A stretch of 64,000 bases of DNA from an uncultured Ruminococcus sp. (GCA_900315975.1 ONBA01000007.1:72573-136572); one strand, 5' to 3'. Shown: positions 16,533 to 25,773, counted from the first letter of the stretch. Translations and numbers: made by a program. The notes: generated by a model from the sequence alone, not told the origin.

Positions 16533-16611
16533 TTGTGGCACCTGCCTTTTCATAAAAACTCGCTGTCACAGGCGCATTGACATGACTTTAAAGAGCCTGT
16601 TTACAAGCGGC
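16533..16611 (-). promoter_or_regulatory. rplU leader (L21-leader-like)
   Basis: The roughly 80-base leader can fold into a stem ACAGGC/GCCTGT around a 21-base loop, flanked by partly complementary CGCTTGT and ACAGCG. Firmicutes rplU genes commonly carry an autoregulatory L21 leader at this place; I infer homology from position and fold, not from an alignment. Confidence 0.5.
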
Positions 16612-16617
16612 AATAAT

Positions 16618-16646
16618 ATTTTATCATAAACGAGACAGCTTGTCAA
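16618..16646 (-). promoter_or_regulatory. Promoter of the rplU operon
   Basis: Minus-strand TTGACA (16641-16646), 17 bp, TAAAAT (16618-16623). Confidence 0.85.
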
Positions 16647-16711
16647 GGGGTTTTTGCTATTTTTTTACCTGAAATCAGACTTTTCAGTGTTCCTGACGTC
16701 TTAGAACAAAA

Positions 16712-16734
16712 GGCTGCCGGACAAACCGGCAGCC
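16712..16734 (-). terminator. Terminator after the 395-aa protein gene
   Basis: GGCTGCCGG (16712-16720), loop ACAAA, CCGGCAGCC (16726-16734); on the minus strand it is followed by TTTTGTTCT. Confidence 0.85.
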
Positions 16735-16741
16735 AAAGTGA

Positions 16742-17929
16742 TCAATATACTCTGTAATTGGGTTCAGCGATTCTGTAAGCAGTACCGGGAACGTAGAGAT
16801 CCTTGGGTTCGTGACCCTGTTCTCTTGCTTTTCTGAGTTCTCTGAACGCAACACTGTTGAAAACGATACGCTGAACGTCTTCCTGCGGAGGTCTTGTATT
16901 AAGGTATTCAAGGATAACCTGCTGGAGGTAGAAGTAAGAACGGAGCTGAGTTTTTCTGAACTCGATCTTAGATGTACCCTCCTCGGAATTATCGTCGCCT
17001 TCGATGAGGAAGAGACTGTCGCCCTCCTGATAGCCGAGAGTGAGCTTTGCAAGTATCTCAGGGATAAAGATTCTTACCTCAGCAGCAACGCTCTTATCGC
17101 CTGCAACTTCATCGAGTTCCTTAGCCATAGCCTCATAGTCCTCGCGGTTCTGTATCTTCACCATCTTCTCAAGTGCAAACTTTCCGGCATTGGTGTAAAC
17201 TTCCTTTTTATAAGGACAGGGGTCAGCACCGCGCTGAACGAAGATGGCGTACTGCTTTTCGCACATGAAGTGCTCAGAAGCGTCCCATGTATCAACATAG
17301 GGTCTGAACTTTTCGCCAAGCTCGTTGCATACAGAGCCGTTAACGCGAACCTCGATTATCTGACGGTCTTTGTGCTTAGCGAGGTAGATTCTGAGCCAGT
17401 AGTACTTCTTTGAGCCGAGGTACTTTGGTATCTCGTTCTGAATAATAGCTGCGAGCATAGTAGGCTGCTTGTCATCAACACCTATTCTTACGATAGACTG
17501 AGCATACATATCGAATACATACTGCTGTCCAAGGAACTGTACAGGTACCTCGATAGGATTTTTCTTGAACATAGACTGGTCGAGGGGGTGCCACAAACCG
17601 CCGTAGAATATCTCTACAGCCATGTGAACAGCCTCTGCTTCGTCTTTACCCTGTGCATCAACGGGGTCGATGATAGGTTCATCGAAATCGTCGTGGGAAA
17701 CGAGGAACACTACCTGAACGAGCTTGATACCGTCTTTTTCATCACGTCTGCCGATTTTTACATCAATTGTAAAACCGCGGGGCATGATGATGCAGCCGTC
17801 ATAGAGAGTGCTGCCGTTAAGTTTTTCATCAAGAGCTTTGAGTACAGCGTCTTTGTAGTCAAATTCCATTTCATTAACAGCAGCGGATGTTGCTTCCTCC
17901 TGCTTTTTCTTCTTACCAAATAAAGCCAT
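16742..17929 (-). CDS. Conserved hypothetical protein (possibly DUF6348-like)
   Basis: A soluble 395-residue acidic protein; I do not recognise it with certainty, though blocks such as VVFLVSHDDFDEPIIDPVD and YGGLWHPLDQSM recall the DUF6348 group. There is no signal peptide or membrane segment. A lysine-rich start (LFGKKKKQEE) is followed by an alpha/beta region of about 120 residues, a middle part with YWLRIYLAKHKDRQIIEVRVNG, and a helical C-terminal half. It stands alone between prmA and the rplU operon, with its own terminator, and its codon use is the optimised style of highly expressed genes. Function unknown. Confidence 0.6.
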   Translation of the reverse strand: MALFGKKKKQEEATSAAVNEMEFDYKDAVLKALDEKLNGSTLYDGCIIMPRGFTIDVKIGRRDEKDGIKLVQVVFLVSHDDFDEPIIDPVDAQGKDEAEAVHMAVEIFYGGLWHPLDQSMFKKNPIEVPVQFLGQQYVFDMYAQSIVRIGVDDKQPTMLAAIIQNEIPKYLGSKKYYWLRIYLAKHKDRQIIEVRVNGSVCNELGEKFRPYVDTWDASEHFMCEKQYAIFVQRGADPCPYKKEVYTNAGKFALEKMVKIQNREDYEAMAKELDEVAGDKSVAAEVRIFIPEILAKLTLGYQEGDSLFLIEGDDNSEEGTSKIEFRKTQLRSYFYLQQVILEYLNTRPPQEDVQRIVFNSVAFRELRKAREQGHEPKDLYVPGTAYRIAEPNYRVY

Positions 17930-18000
17930 TATAATGATTCTCCTTGTATTAGAAATTATATATTAACAGCCCCGCAGCTGCGAGCCTGATATATTCAGTT

Positions 18001-18966
18001 TTATTTTACGAACTGTGCAGCTGCCCAGCCTTCTTTGAGATTAACACCGAGTCTTGTAAATCCGACGCTCTCAATAGCCGAGAGTACTTCTTCCATGCGC
18101 TCCTCGATGATACCTGAAACTATCAGGAATCCGCCGTCCTTCAGGTAGCGGACGAAGTAATCCTTCATCGCAATGAGCACATCTGCAACGATATTCGCAG
18201 TAATGATGTCATACTTGCCGTCAATCTCATCAGCAAGCTTTTCATCAGCGAGGATATTTCCAAAGTAGGTCTTGTAGCTTTCCTCGGGTATATGGTTCTT
18301 TATTGCGTTCTCCTTTGCTGTAGCAGCAGCGTTTTCGTCGATATCGACTGCAACTGCATTTTCAGCTCCGAGGAGAATTGCCGCAATTGAGAGAATACCG
18401 CTTCCACAGCCCATATCGAGTATCCTGTCGCCTTCTTTAACGCAGCCTTCAAGTATTTCAAGGCAAAGGCGTGTAGTATGGTGCTGACCTGTGCCAAAGC
18501 TTGACGCAGGGTCAATTTCAAGCACTACCCTTTCTCCGAGGTCGTCATATTCCTCCCACGAAGGCTTGATAACAAGGCTGTCGCCGACTTTGAGCGGCTT
18601 GAAATACTGTTTCCAGTTGTTAGCCCAGTCCTCTTCACGGATACTTGCAAGTTCAGCTTCGAGTCTGCCGTACTTTCCTTCCGTATCGCCAGACTTCATT
18701 TCCGCAAGCATAGCTCTCACGGACTGTAACATATCCGCTCCCTGTTCATTACCGGGAAGGTAAACGGTTATACAGGTCTCGCAGTCAGCAAGTCCCATAA
18801 GGTCCTCATCGATGTAATCCCACTGACCGTTCTTGTTTTCAAGGAATTCGTTAAAGTCCTCAGAATCCTTGATAACAAAGCCTTTCACGCCGATATCCAT
18901 GAGCTTTGAACACAGCAGCTCGATACCCTCGGCAGCGGTAAAAATGTTAACTTCAGTCCATTCCAT
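18001..18966 (-). CDS. prmA: Ribosomal protein L11 methyltransferase
   Basis: A 321-residue PrmA, the S-adenosylmethionine-dependent enzyme that trimethylates ribosomal protein L11. The N-terminal substrate-recognition domain begins MEWTEVNIFTAAEG; the catalytic domain has the motif LEIDPASSFGTGQHHTTRL, the SAM loop ILDMGCGSGILSIAAILLGA and ITANIVADVLI (the N-P/I-L-like motif IV). AAAGGAGG precedes the ATG. It is preceded by the C39-like dockerin gene, from which it is separated by a strong hairpin. Confidence 0.94.
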   Translation of the reverse strand: MEWTEVNIFTAAEGIELLCSKLMDIGVKGFVIKDSEDFNEFLENKNGQWDYIDEDLMGLADCETCITVYLPGNEQGADMLQSVRAMLAEMKSGDTEGKYGRLEAELASIREEDWANNWKQYFKPLKVGDSLVIKPSWEEYDDLGERVVLEIDPASSFGTGQHHTTRLCLEILEGCVKEGDRILDMGCGSGILSIAAILLGAENAVAVDIDENAAATAKENAIKNHIPEESYKTYFGNILADEKLADEIDGKYDIITANIVADVLIAMKDYFVRYLKDGGFLIVSGIIEERMEEVLSAIESVGFTRLGVNLKEGWAAAQFVK

Positions 18967-18992
18967 TCAGGAAGATCCTCCTTTGATTTTAA

Positions 18993-19021
18993 GTCAGTCA
19001 GCCGATAACCGGCTGACTGAC
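18993..19021 (-). terminator. Strong hairpin between the dockerin gene and prmA
   Basis: GTCAGTCAGCCG (18993-19004) pairs perfectly with CGGCTGACTGAC (19010-19021) around ATAAC. The tail on the minus strand (TTAAAATC) is not a clean U tract, so termination may be partial. Confidence 0.6.
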
Positions 19022-19033
19022 AGATTATTGTTT

Positions 19034-20392
19034 TTAGCCGCGTATAGCTGTCAGAAAAGCGAGAACATCAGTGTTATCTACAACACCGTTGCAGTCGATA
19101 TCAGCTGCGGCAAGCTCTGCGGCGGTAAGAGTTGAAATACCGTCGGGAAGAGTTTTCTTGTCAATAAGGTATGTATTAAGCAGCGAAAGATCATATTTAT
19201 CAACGCTGCCATCGTTGTTGATGTCGCCAACAGCGTGTGCTTCCTCAGCATCACAGAGAGTGAGCTTTGTGAGGTCAGCCCAGCCTTCAAAATCGTTTGA
19301 TCTGACACGTCCGAAGTTGCCGGCAGCTTCAATTATTTCAACAACATTGTCTTTTTTCAGTTCTGCAACCTTTTTACCTGAGCCGCAGCCGGACGTAAGA
19401 TTTACAGATTCATTAGAGTCAAGATAGTACTCACCCTTAGGCATTGAAACTGTAACATCAAACGATATCATAGCGCTTGCATACTCAGTTTCAGCCGTTA
19501 TTATTATAGGGTACTTTCCTGCACGCTCTGAATTATACGAGGATGCATCTACCTTGACATTTTTGGCTATAGACAGTCTCTCAGCGGCTTTTTCCCACGG
19601 ACCGAGCTTAGGGTCGGTACCTATTACTTTAGCAGTAAAGCTCGCAAGATCGAGTTCCTCGCCGAAATCGTAAAGAGTTTTTCCGGCGTTTATGTCGATC
19701 AGGAGTTCAGGGGTATAGGTCTTCACAACACCACTGTTTGAAGGAGCGTTAGCGCCCTTGAGAGCCCAGTATTCGCCCTGAATACCTTCAGGGTAAACTG
19801 CATAAAGGTCATCGCAGTCGTTAGCCGGGTCGCACATATAGATATGATCAGAATCAACAGCTCTGATGTATACCCAGTGGTACGCGCCGTAAGGGGCGTT
19901 AACTCTCGCGATTATATGCCATCCGTCAGCCATCAGACCGCTTATCTCACTGATAAGTCCCGACTTTGATGATGATTGAAAATAATCGTCCCAGCCCCAC
20001 TCAATACTCGGTATGAGCTGATGAGCAGTGCCCCAGCTCTGAATAGCGCCGTCGTATGAGAAACCATTTACGCTTGAATACGCATCAGCAAGAACACCCG
20101 GATCAAACTGTTCAACGCTGCTGATACCAAGATTACCCATTGCAGCACTGTCGATAGACCCCGAATGCATAGCCATGATAGCAAGCGAAGTAAGCAGACA
20201 GCCGGAATTTCTTATAGTTGCGCCGCCTCCCATTGAAGTGCCTGACCAGCGCGGATCGAGCTGGCTCCATGAAAGATATTCGTCGTATACAGAAGCAGCC
20301 TCAGCCTCAGGCATAGCGGTTGTCATCAGGCAAAATGCGGTAAGCGTAGCAGAGATGACACTAAGCAGCTTCTTTGCTCTTGAGCTTTCCAT
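19034..20392 (-). CDS. Secreted C39-like peptidase-fold protein with SH3-like domain and dockerin
   Basis: A 452-residue secreted protein. A signal peptide covers residues 1-33 (VISATLTAFCLMTTAMPEA). Residues about 38-210 look like a C39-like papain-fold domain: LDPRWSGTSMGGGATIRNSG leads to the likely nucleophile Cys65 in GCLLTSLA, and His172 in AYHWVYI with Asp180/Asp189 nearby completes a plausible catalytic set. A linker with Ig-like character follows, then an SH3-like segment around 330-375 (VNLTSGCGSGKKVAELKK, VRSNDFEGWADL). Residues about 385-452 are a type I dockerin with calcium loops DINNDGSVDKYD and DIDCNGVVDNTD. It could process peptides at the cell surface while docked to a scaffoldin; substrate unknown. 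Confidence 0.82.
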   Translation of the reverse strand: MESSRAKKLLSVISATLTAFCLMTTAMPEAEAASVYDEYLSWSQLDPRWSGTSMGGGATIRNSGCLLTSLAIMAMHSGSIDSAAMGNLGISSVEQFDPGVLADAYSSVNGFSYDGAIQSWGTAHQLIPSIEWGWDDYFQSSSKSGLISEISGLMADGWHIIARVNAPYGAYHWVYIRAVDSDHIYMCDPANDCDDLYAVYPEGIQGEYWALKGANAPSNSGVVKTYTPELLIDINAGKTLYDFGEELDLASFTAKVIGTDPKLGPWEKAAERLSIAKNVKVDASSYNSERAGKYPIIITAETEYASAMISFDVTVSMPKGEYYLDSNESVNLTSGCGSGKKVAELKKDNVVEIIEAAGNFGRVRSNDFEGWADLTKLTLCDAEEAHAVGDINNDGSVDKYDLSLLNTYLIDKKTLPDGISTLTAAELAAADIDCNGVVDNTDVLAFLTAIRG

Positions 20393-20414
20393 TGGTTATT
20401 ACCTCCAAAACTTT

Positions 20415-22673
20415 TTATTTCCCACGCTTACGATTCTTTTTCTTAGCCTCTCTGAAAGCATCGTAAGCCGCCTTGTAGTCTTCCATAGCCTTTGTTCTGT
20501 CGTTCTCGCTCATTTCAGCTCCGCCGTATGACGAACTGTTGAAAAGCTCTGCCGCAGCCGATATATCCGCACCTGAAACCGCTTTTATCTTAGCAGCAGC
20601 TTCATCAGCAGTATTGACTTTGGCAATGCCGTAAACTCTGCACAGCCGGTGCATAACACCAGCCACAGCCTTGTCCGGCTTACGCTTATTGTTAATGAGC
20701 ATGAACAATTTATGAGTTAAGGTCGGCATTATGATAAGAAGCAGCAACGCAGCAGCAGCTGCTGCAAGCATAATGATTCCCGCCTTAGACAGCATATGTG
20801 TGGTAGTCTCTTTTTCTTTTGCCGCAGACTCTTCATTAGCGTCATTCGACATTGTCGGCTCGAAAGTTACCCAGCCATAACCCTTGATATAGAGTTCAGG
20901 AAAAGCATGACCGTCTCGCGGACTAATCGAATAACCATGCCATACTCTGTTGCGGTCGTAGTTATCTGATCCCTCCCACTCATTGTGCATGAGATAGCCT
21001 TCACAGAAGCGTGAAGGTATTCCGGCTGCACGCGAGAGAAGAGTCATCGCAGTAGCGTACTCCCAGCAGACACCCCTTTTAGTAGTAAAGAGGAAGTCCT
21101 CAACGTTTTCGCCTGTTGCCTTCTGATAATCGAGGTCATAAACGAATCCGCTCTGCAAGAAATACCACTCTATAGCCTTAGCCTTTTCGTAGTCAGTCTC
21201 ACAGCCGGCAGTTATTTCTTCAGCGAGTCTGCGGATACTTGGAATATTTCCGTAGTCGAGCAAGTCGCTTGTGTAGGTGTCATAATAAAGGTAGCTTTTG
21301 AGTACAGTTTCAGCGTACTCTTCTTCTGCCGCATCATTTAGGATATCATAAGCATCTGAGAGCATCTGCTCATAATCGCTTACATTTCCTACTGCAACAA
21401 CAGCCTTGAAGTTATCTTCGTCAAGGAAGAAACCCTCGGGCATATACTCAAAAACAAACTGGTCGTAGCCATAATACTGGTCACTGTTTGTCAGCAGTGC
21501 ATCACTGTGGGTGAGGTCAAAAGTATTTGAATAAGACGACCTTGTAAGAGTTCTGATACCCTGTGGGATAGGTATAGTCTCACCCTGTGTTACAGAGTGG
21601 AGAGTAGCTTTTTGAAGTTCAGGGAATGTGAATTTGGTTCCGACGTATTCACTCAGACCGTATCTTTCCGCAAACACGCTGTCGAGTTCAGCTGCGGCGA
21701 GAACCGCCTCTGCAATACATCTGCCGTCATAGAATTCTATGGGAAGCTGACTGTATTCGTCGTAGTGTGAATCTGCATCACTGATATTCCATGCATCCTT
21801 GGAATAATCATACGAAGAGAAGGTAGCAGTTTTCAGTCTCATCGGTTCGCCGCCCTCCATATAGTAAGTCGGACGGTCGCTGAGATTTCCTCTGAACTGT
21901 TCACCTGATGAGGTGTCACGGAAGCGCTCTATCATTTTAACGAGCTTATCAGTGAACTGGTCCGCATCAATGAGCATTTCGAGGTATTGTCTGTCTTCCT
22001 GAACGGTCGGCTTCGGCGAAAGTGTTGAACACAGTGCGAACAGAACCGCAAACACGGCAATGGATTTCCATGCCTCAGATTTATTCACTACCCGTATTTT
22101 CTCATTTTCATTTATCTGCCGGAACATAACCATCATCAGGACATATCCCACTGCAAGTGCGATGATATATCCTATCGGCATTTTCTCATATTCCTTACCG
22201 TAAATAGTAAAAGGAATGATGAATACAAGGAAATTCATAAATATCCTGTACCGGACTCTCGTGAAATAATAAATGACCGAGAGCATGAATATCAGGAAAA
22301 GTATGAATACAGCTATTGTATACCACTTGTTGTACTTCAGCGCATCCTGCGGAGTGAAGAACCATAGTCCCCATGAAATAGAGTAGCCCTCTTCACCGCG
22401 CTTCATAGCGTAGCTTGCCGCATAGCCGAAGAAAATATAAAGAATTATACATATCAGGAATCCGATGAAATGATGTTTGTTAACATAATCGAATATTCTG
22501 AACACCAACCAGCCGATAACATAAGCCGCAGCGCCGTAAGCAAAAGCAAGGCTGCTTCGGTAATGGTACATTATCGACATCATTCCCAGCACCGTATAAA
22601 GAAGTACCGGGTCAGCGAGTGTTTTCAAAAAATACTTCCTGATACGTTTCTCATTATTGATTGTATCAGTCAT
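20415..22673 (-). CDS. Transglutaminase-like membrane protein
   Basis: A 752-residue protein with about seven or eight membrane helices in the first 215 residues, a large extracytoplasmic region with a transglutaminase-like core at about 510-610, one more helix near 640-665 (IIMLAAAAAALLLLIIMP) and a short cytoplasmic tail. The catalytic triad of the fold is visible: Cys in KRGVCWEYATAMTLL (near 535), His in DGHAFPELYI (near 588) and an acidic residue in WVTFEPT. It ends the MoxR-DUF58-transglutaminase operon, a widespread trio thought to serve cell-envelope or protein assembly; the true reaction (peptidase or cross-linking) is unproven. Confidence 0.88.
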   Translation of the reverse strand: MTDTINNEKRIRKYFLKTLADPVLLYTVLGMMSIMYHYRSSLAFAYGAAAYVIGWLVFRIFDYVNKHHFIGFLICIILYIFFGYAASYAMKRGEEGYSISWGLWFFTPQDALKYNKWYTIAVFILFLIFMLSVIYYFTRVRYRIFMNFLVFIIPFTIYGKEYEKMPIGYIIALAVGYVLMMVMFRQINENEKIRVVNKSEAWKSIAVFAVLFALCSTLSPKPTVQEDRQYLEMLIDADQFTDKLVKMIERFRDTSSGEQFRGNLSDRPTYYMEGGEPMRLKTATFSSYDYSKDAWNISDADSHYDEYSQLPIEFYDGRCIAEAVLAAAELDSVFAERYGLSEYVGTKFTFPELQKATLHSVTQGETIPIPQGIRTLTRSSYSNTFDLTHSDALLTNSDQYYGYDQFVFEYMPEGFFLDEDNFKAVVAVGNVSDYEQMLSDAYDILNDAAEEEYAETVLKSYLYYDTYTSDLLDYGNIPSIRRLAEEITAGCETDYEKAKAIEWYFLQSGFVYDLDYQKATGENVEDFLFTTKRGVCWEYATAMTLLSRAAGIPSRFCEGYLMHNEWEGSDNYDRNRVWHGYSISPRDGHAFPELYIKGYGWVTFEPTMSNDANEESAAKEKETTTHMLSKAGIIMLAAAAAALLLLIIMPTLTHKLFMLINNKRKPDKAVAGVMHRLCRVYGIAKVNTADEAAAKIKAVSGADISAAAELFNSSSYGGAEMSENDRTKAMEDYKAAYDAFREAKKKNRKRGK

Positions 22674-22676
22674 TGT

Positions 22677-23897
22677 TTATACCATTTTAAAGTTGTTATC
22701 GCCGTCAAGATACCACATCGGAAGATCAGTCAGGTTAGGACTGTCTTGTGAAACACCGATAAGGCTGACGTTTTCGTCATTCTTGACAGCTTTAGCCGCC
22801 TCATCTACATCTTCATTGCAGTCGGTAGAAGCGATAACGCAGGCACATACAGTACCGGCATAATTGCTTAGTTTGATATGTCTGTCAGGTATTACCTTCA
22901 AAGCAAGCACCTTCAGCAGAAGCTGTTCGGGGTACTCCGGATTATCGACATTTTCTGCGATTATGCCGCCTCCCGGACCGTAATAGATGAACGTTGAAGC
23001 GATACCCTGACGGACAAGCAGTGAAAGGAGTCCGAATACAGACCTGAGTATCTTTTCCTCAGCGGCTATAGCGTTCTGCGGCAGTTCCTTACTGCTTCTG
23101 TAAAGGTCGAGGACAATGACAGGCTGAACCGAAGCAACAGCCTCGTCAAGTCTTACCATGAGTTTATCTTTTTTAGACGAAAGCTTCCAGTTTACGCGCT
23201 TCAGCGGGTCACCCTGAACGTATTCGCGGTGTTCGTAACCGGGAGCGGTATTAGCTGAAAACAGCATCACTGTATCATTATCTTCATCGTCGTCACTCGT
23301 CAGCACCACATCGGCAATACTGCGGAACAACTGCGAAGAAGCTGTAATAGTCGGTATATCAGGGATTACTCCGACACTGACAGGAGGCGGTAATTCCCCC
23401 TTTACAGCCACGCGCAGAAATCCGAGGAATCCGCACGAACAGACTTCTTCAAGGGCTATTTCACCGTTTCCGCCGCAAGCAGACTGAGCATCAAACTCAA
23501 ACGAATAGCTGTCTTTTCCGGCAAGAGAAAGTCTGTAGACCTTATTTACCGGCACAAATGCTTCACTCAGCCGAGGCTTTATCTCGATGATACCGAGGGG
23601 GAATCGTCCGGTTTTTTCGACGGTAACGCGAACTTTCAGCTTACTGCCTTTTTTGACATATCCATCGCAGTCAAACGAGACCTTTACCCTGCTGTGAGCA
23701 TAAACTGCAAAAAACAGAGACACAAGCGGAGCAAACAGCATGAACGCGATAAGTATAACGCCCATTTCACCATCTATGAAGAAAGTGAAGATATAAAGCA
23801 GAAAAGCTACCGCAATAAGAGCGAGTGTACTTTTGATATTCTCGCCGATACTCGAACTGAACAGAGTAAACTTCTTTTTCTTATTCTTTTTGCTCAT
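22677..23897 (-). CDS. DUF58 domain protein
   Basis: A 406-residue membrane-anchored protein of the DUF58 family. Two hydrophobic segments lie near residues 20-60 (LALIAVAFLLYIFTFF, VILIAFMLFAPLVSLFFAVY). The family signature is present: YEHREYVQGDPLKRVNWKLS followed by DKLMVRLDEAVASVQPVIVL, which resembles the beginning of a von Willebrand A fold. It lies between the MoxR ATPase (4 bases upstream) and the transglutaminase-like gene (3 bases downstream), the standard order of this operon. The family is thought to be the target on which the MoxR ATPase acts; the cellular role is not established. Confidence 0.9.
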   Translation of the reverse strand: MSKKNKKKKFTLFSSSIGENIKSTLALIAVAFLLYIFTFFIDGEMGVILIAFMLFAPLVSLFFAVYAHSRVKVSFDCDGYVKKGSKLKVRVTVEKTGRFPLGIIEIKPRLSEAFVPVNKVYRLSLAGKDSYSFEFDAQSACGGNGEIALEEVCSCGFLGFLRVAVKGELPPPVSVGVIPDIPTITASSQLFRSIADVVLTSDDDEDNDTVMLFSANTAPGYEHREYVQGDPLKRVNWKLSSKKDKLMVRLDEAVASVQPVIVLDLYRSSKELPQNAIAAEEKILRSVFGLLSLLVRQGIASTFIYYGPGGGIIAENVDNPEYPEQLLLKVLALKVIPDRHIKLSNYAGTVCACVIASTDCNEDVDEAAKAVKNDENVSLIGVSQDSPNLTDLPMWYLDGDNNFKMV

Positions 23898-23901
23898 AGA
23901 C

Positions 23902-24834
23902 TTACATTGCAGGTACGGGAGCGTTTGAAATAATACTGTTTATATAAGCCTCGCCTGTTCCGAATTCACTCTTACCCTGCGGAGAAAGAATGATACGATG
24001 TGCGAGGACTGCTGATGCGGCATTTTTCACATCAGACGGAGTAACGTAGTTTCTTTCATTAATGAAAGCGAAAGCTTTAGCCGCCTTGTAGAGTGCAATA
24101 CTTCCTCGCGGACTGATTCCGAGGGTAGCGTTTCTGTCATTACGGGTCGAGCCGACAATGTCAACGATGTACTTCTTGACCTTTTCGTCAACACGCACCT
24201 TTCTGACCTCGCTCTGCAAAGTAACGATATCGTCCACAGTCATAACGGGAGTCTCAATATTATTTATAGGGTTATGCATCTCTGTACGCTCAAGAATAAG
24301 CATTTCCTCATCAGCATCAGGATAACCCATTGAAAGTTTCATAAAGAAACGGTCCATCTGCGCTTCCGGCAGGTGGAATGTACCGTAGGTTTCGACGGGG
24401 TTCTGCGTAGCCATTACAAGGAACGGCTGAGGGAGTTTGTGAGTTTCGCCGTCGAGGGATATCTGTCTCTCCTCCATTGCCTCAAGGAGTGCCGACTGCA
24501 CCTTCGGCGATGCACGGTTTATCTCGTCAGCGAGGAGGAAGTTACACATAACAGCACCCTCGCGATACTGGAAATCGCCTGATTTAGCGTCGAGCATGGT
24601 AAAACCTGCTATATCGGAAGGCATAACATCGGGAGTGAGCTGTATACGGTTAAACTTACCGCCGATAGAACGGGAAAGAGCTGTAATAAGCTGAGTTTTA
24701 CCGACTCCGGGCACGTCCTCAAGAAGAACGTGGCCCTCACAAAGCAGGGCGGCAATCAGCTTAACGACAGTATCGTCCTTTCCGACGATTACCTTTCCGA
24801 TAGAATCAGCGAGTTTTTTTATATTTTCATTCAT
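23902..24834 (-). CDS. MoxR-family AAA+ ATPase
   Basis: A 310-residue MoxR AAA+ ATPase. Walker A GVGKTQLI is at residues 43-50, Walker B with sensor context is FLLADEINRASPKVQSALLE, the sensor-1 region is PFLVMATQNPVETYGTFHLP, and the arginine-finger/sensor-2 block is LGISPRGSIALYKAAKAFAF. MoxR proteins act as chaperone-like ATPases for vWA- or DUF58-bearing partners, which matches the next gene. It is the first gene of the operon, with its own promoter and a dyad at the start point. Confidence 0.93.
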   Translation of the reverse strand: MNENIKKLADSIGKVIVGKDDTVVKLIAALLCEGHVLLEDVPGVGKTQLITALSRSIGGKFNRIQLTPDVMPSDIAGFTMLDAKSGDFQYREGAVMCNFLLADEINRASPKVQSALLEAMEERQISLDGETHKLPQPFLVMATQNPVETYGTFHLPEAQMDRFFMKLSMGYPDADEEMLILERTEMHNPINNIETPVMTVDDIVTLQSEVRKVRVDEKVKKYIVDIVGSTRNDRNATLGISPRGSIALYKAAKAFAFINERNYVTPSDVKNAASAVLAHRIILSPQGKSEFGTGEAYINSIISNAPVPAM

Positions 24835-24852
24835 AGTGTTACCTCTTATGTA

Positions 24853-24868
24853 TGGATAGTCCTATCCA
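24853..24868. promoter_or_regulatory. Operator-like dyad at the MoxR operon start point
   Basis: TGGATAG (24853-24859), two bases, CTATCCA (24862-24868): perfect 7-bp arms immediately downstream of the -10. It would bind a repressor at the transcription start or form a hairpin at the 5' end of the mRNA. Confidence 0.5.
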
Positions 24869-24878
24869 ATTATGTATT

Positions 24879-24908
24879 ATTATAACATATTTAGGCATAG
24901 TGTTTCAA
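24879..24908 (-). promoter_or_regulatory. Promoter of the MoxR operon
   Basis: Minus-strand TTGAAA (24903-24908), 18 bp, TATAAT (24879-24884). Upstream, TACAAATA occurs at 24919 and 24952 with its complement TATTTGTA at 24937, possible further protein-binding sites. Confidence 0.75.
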
Positions 24909-25022
24909 GGGGTATATATACAAATATCGCACCCGCTATTTGTAAGTAATATACAAATAAGCGAATGCGATAATGCACTCAATCTGTTTATGAAAGTTTT
25001 GAACATTGTTTAAAATGCACAG

Positions 25023-25703
25023 TTAATACTGTTCATTCCTTCGGCGGAACTTTCTGACAATGAGGAGACTGTCTATGATTCCAAAAAGGAAGCATACAAC
25101 TCCTATGCCGAGAACAGCAAAGCAATCGGCTTTGATTTTAGTGTCCTGCGCTCTGTATTCAGCAATATAAGACTTGTCCAAGCCGCACTCAGCTGCAAAA
25201 TCGTCACGATATTTGATATAGTCGTCATTTTTCGGCTGTTTCCAAAGCTTTCCCTCGAAGTGAACAGCAGCCGGTATTTCATCGGTCTTGCCGTCGTCAT
25301 ATTCTATCCAGCCGTCAAGATTAGCGTCAAGAGCCGCCTTCATCTCGTCAGTAGCGGCAGCAACTACGTATACGAAGCCGTTTGCTGATGCGTCCTGTTC
25401 GCCGTTTTCGATTTTTACTATTTCATCGCGTGTAAGGGTTTCAACAAGGTAATACACAGTCTCACGTTTTGACGAAGGAATAACGCCCATAACCTTTTCC
25501 TCTTCCGTCATTGTCGCGAAACTTCCGAGAACACAGGCTATCTCACCTTCAGCGGCAGCAACCTTGCTGAAGTCGCTGAAAGGGGCGGTATTGAGTGAAA
25601 CTGTAGACTTTGTGACGTATACGATACATTCCCTTGCACCCATAAAAATCAGAGCAGCACCGATAAACAGGGCGATCACCGCCCACATTACTCTTTTGAC
25701 CAT
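25023..25703 (-). CDS. Two-helix membrane protein with extracytoplasmic domain, unknown
   Basis: A 226-residue protein I cannot name with confidence (a DUF6709-like assignment is possible). One helix at residues 6-23 (MWAVIALFIGAALIFMGA) and one near the C terminus (FAVLGIGVVCFLFGIIDSLLIV) enclose about 165 extracytoplasmic residues, ending in a positively charged tail (RKFRRRNEQY). The middle domain is acidic and contains YYLVETLTRDEIVKIENGE. It follows tsf beyond that gene's terminator and has GGAGG upstream. No operon partner. Confidence 0.6.
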   Translation of the reverse strand: MVKRVMWAVIALFIGAALIFMGARECIVYVTKSTVSLNTAPFSDFSKVAAAEGEIACVLGSFATMTEEEKVMGVIPSSKRETVYYLVETLTRDEIVKIENGEQDASANGFVYVVAAATDEMKAALDANLDGWIEYDDGKTDEIPAAVHFEGKLWKQPKNDDYIKYRDDFAAECGLDKSYIAEYRAQDTKIKADCFAVLGIGVVCFLFGIIDSLLIVRKFRRRNEQY

Positions 25704-25738
25704 ATTCTATCCTCCAAAGGCAAATGGCAGGCATTAAA

Positions 25739-25773
25739 ATTGCCATAGCATCGTTAAACAACGCTATGGCAAT
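25739..25773 (-). terminator. Terminator after tsf
   Basis: ATTGCCATAGC (25739-25749) pairs perfectly with GCTATGGCAAT (25763-25773); on the minus strand the stem is followed by TTTTAATG. Confidence 0.75.
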
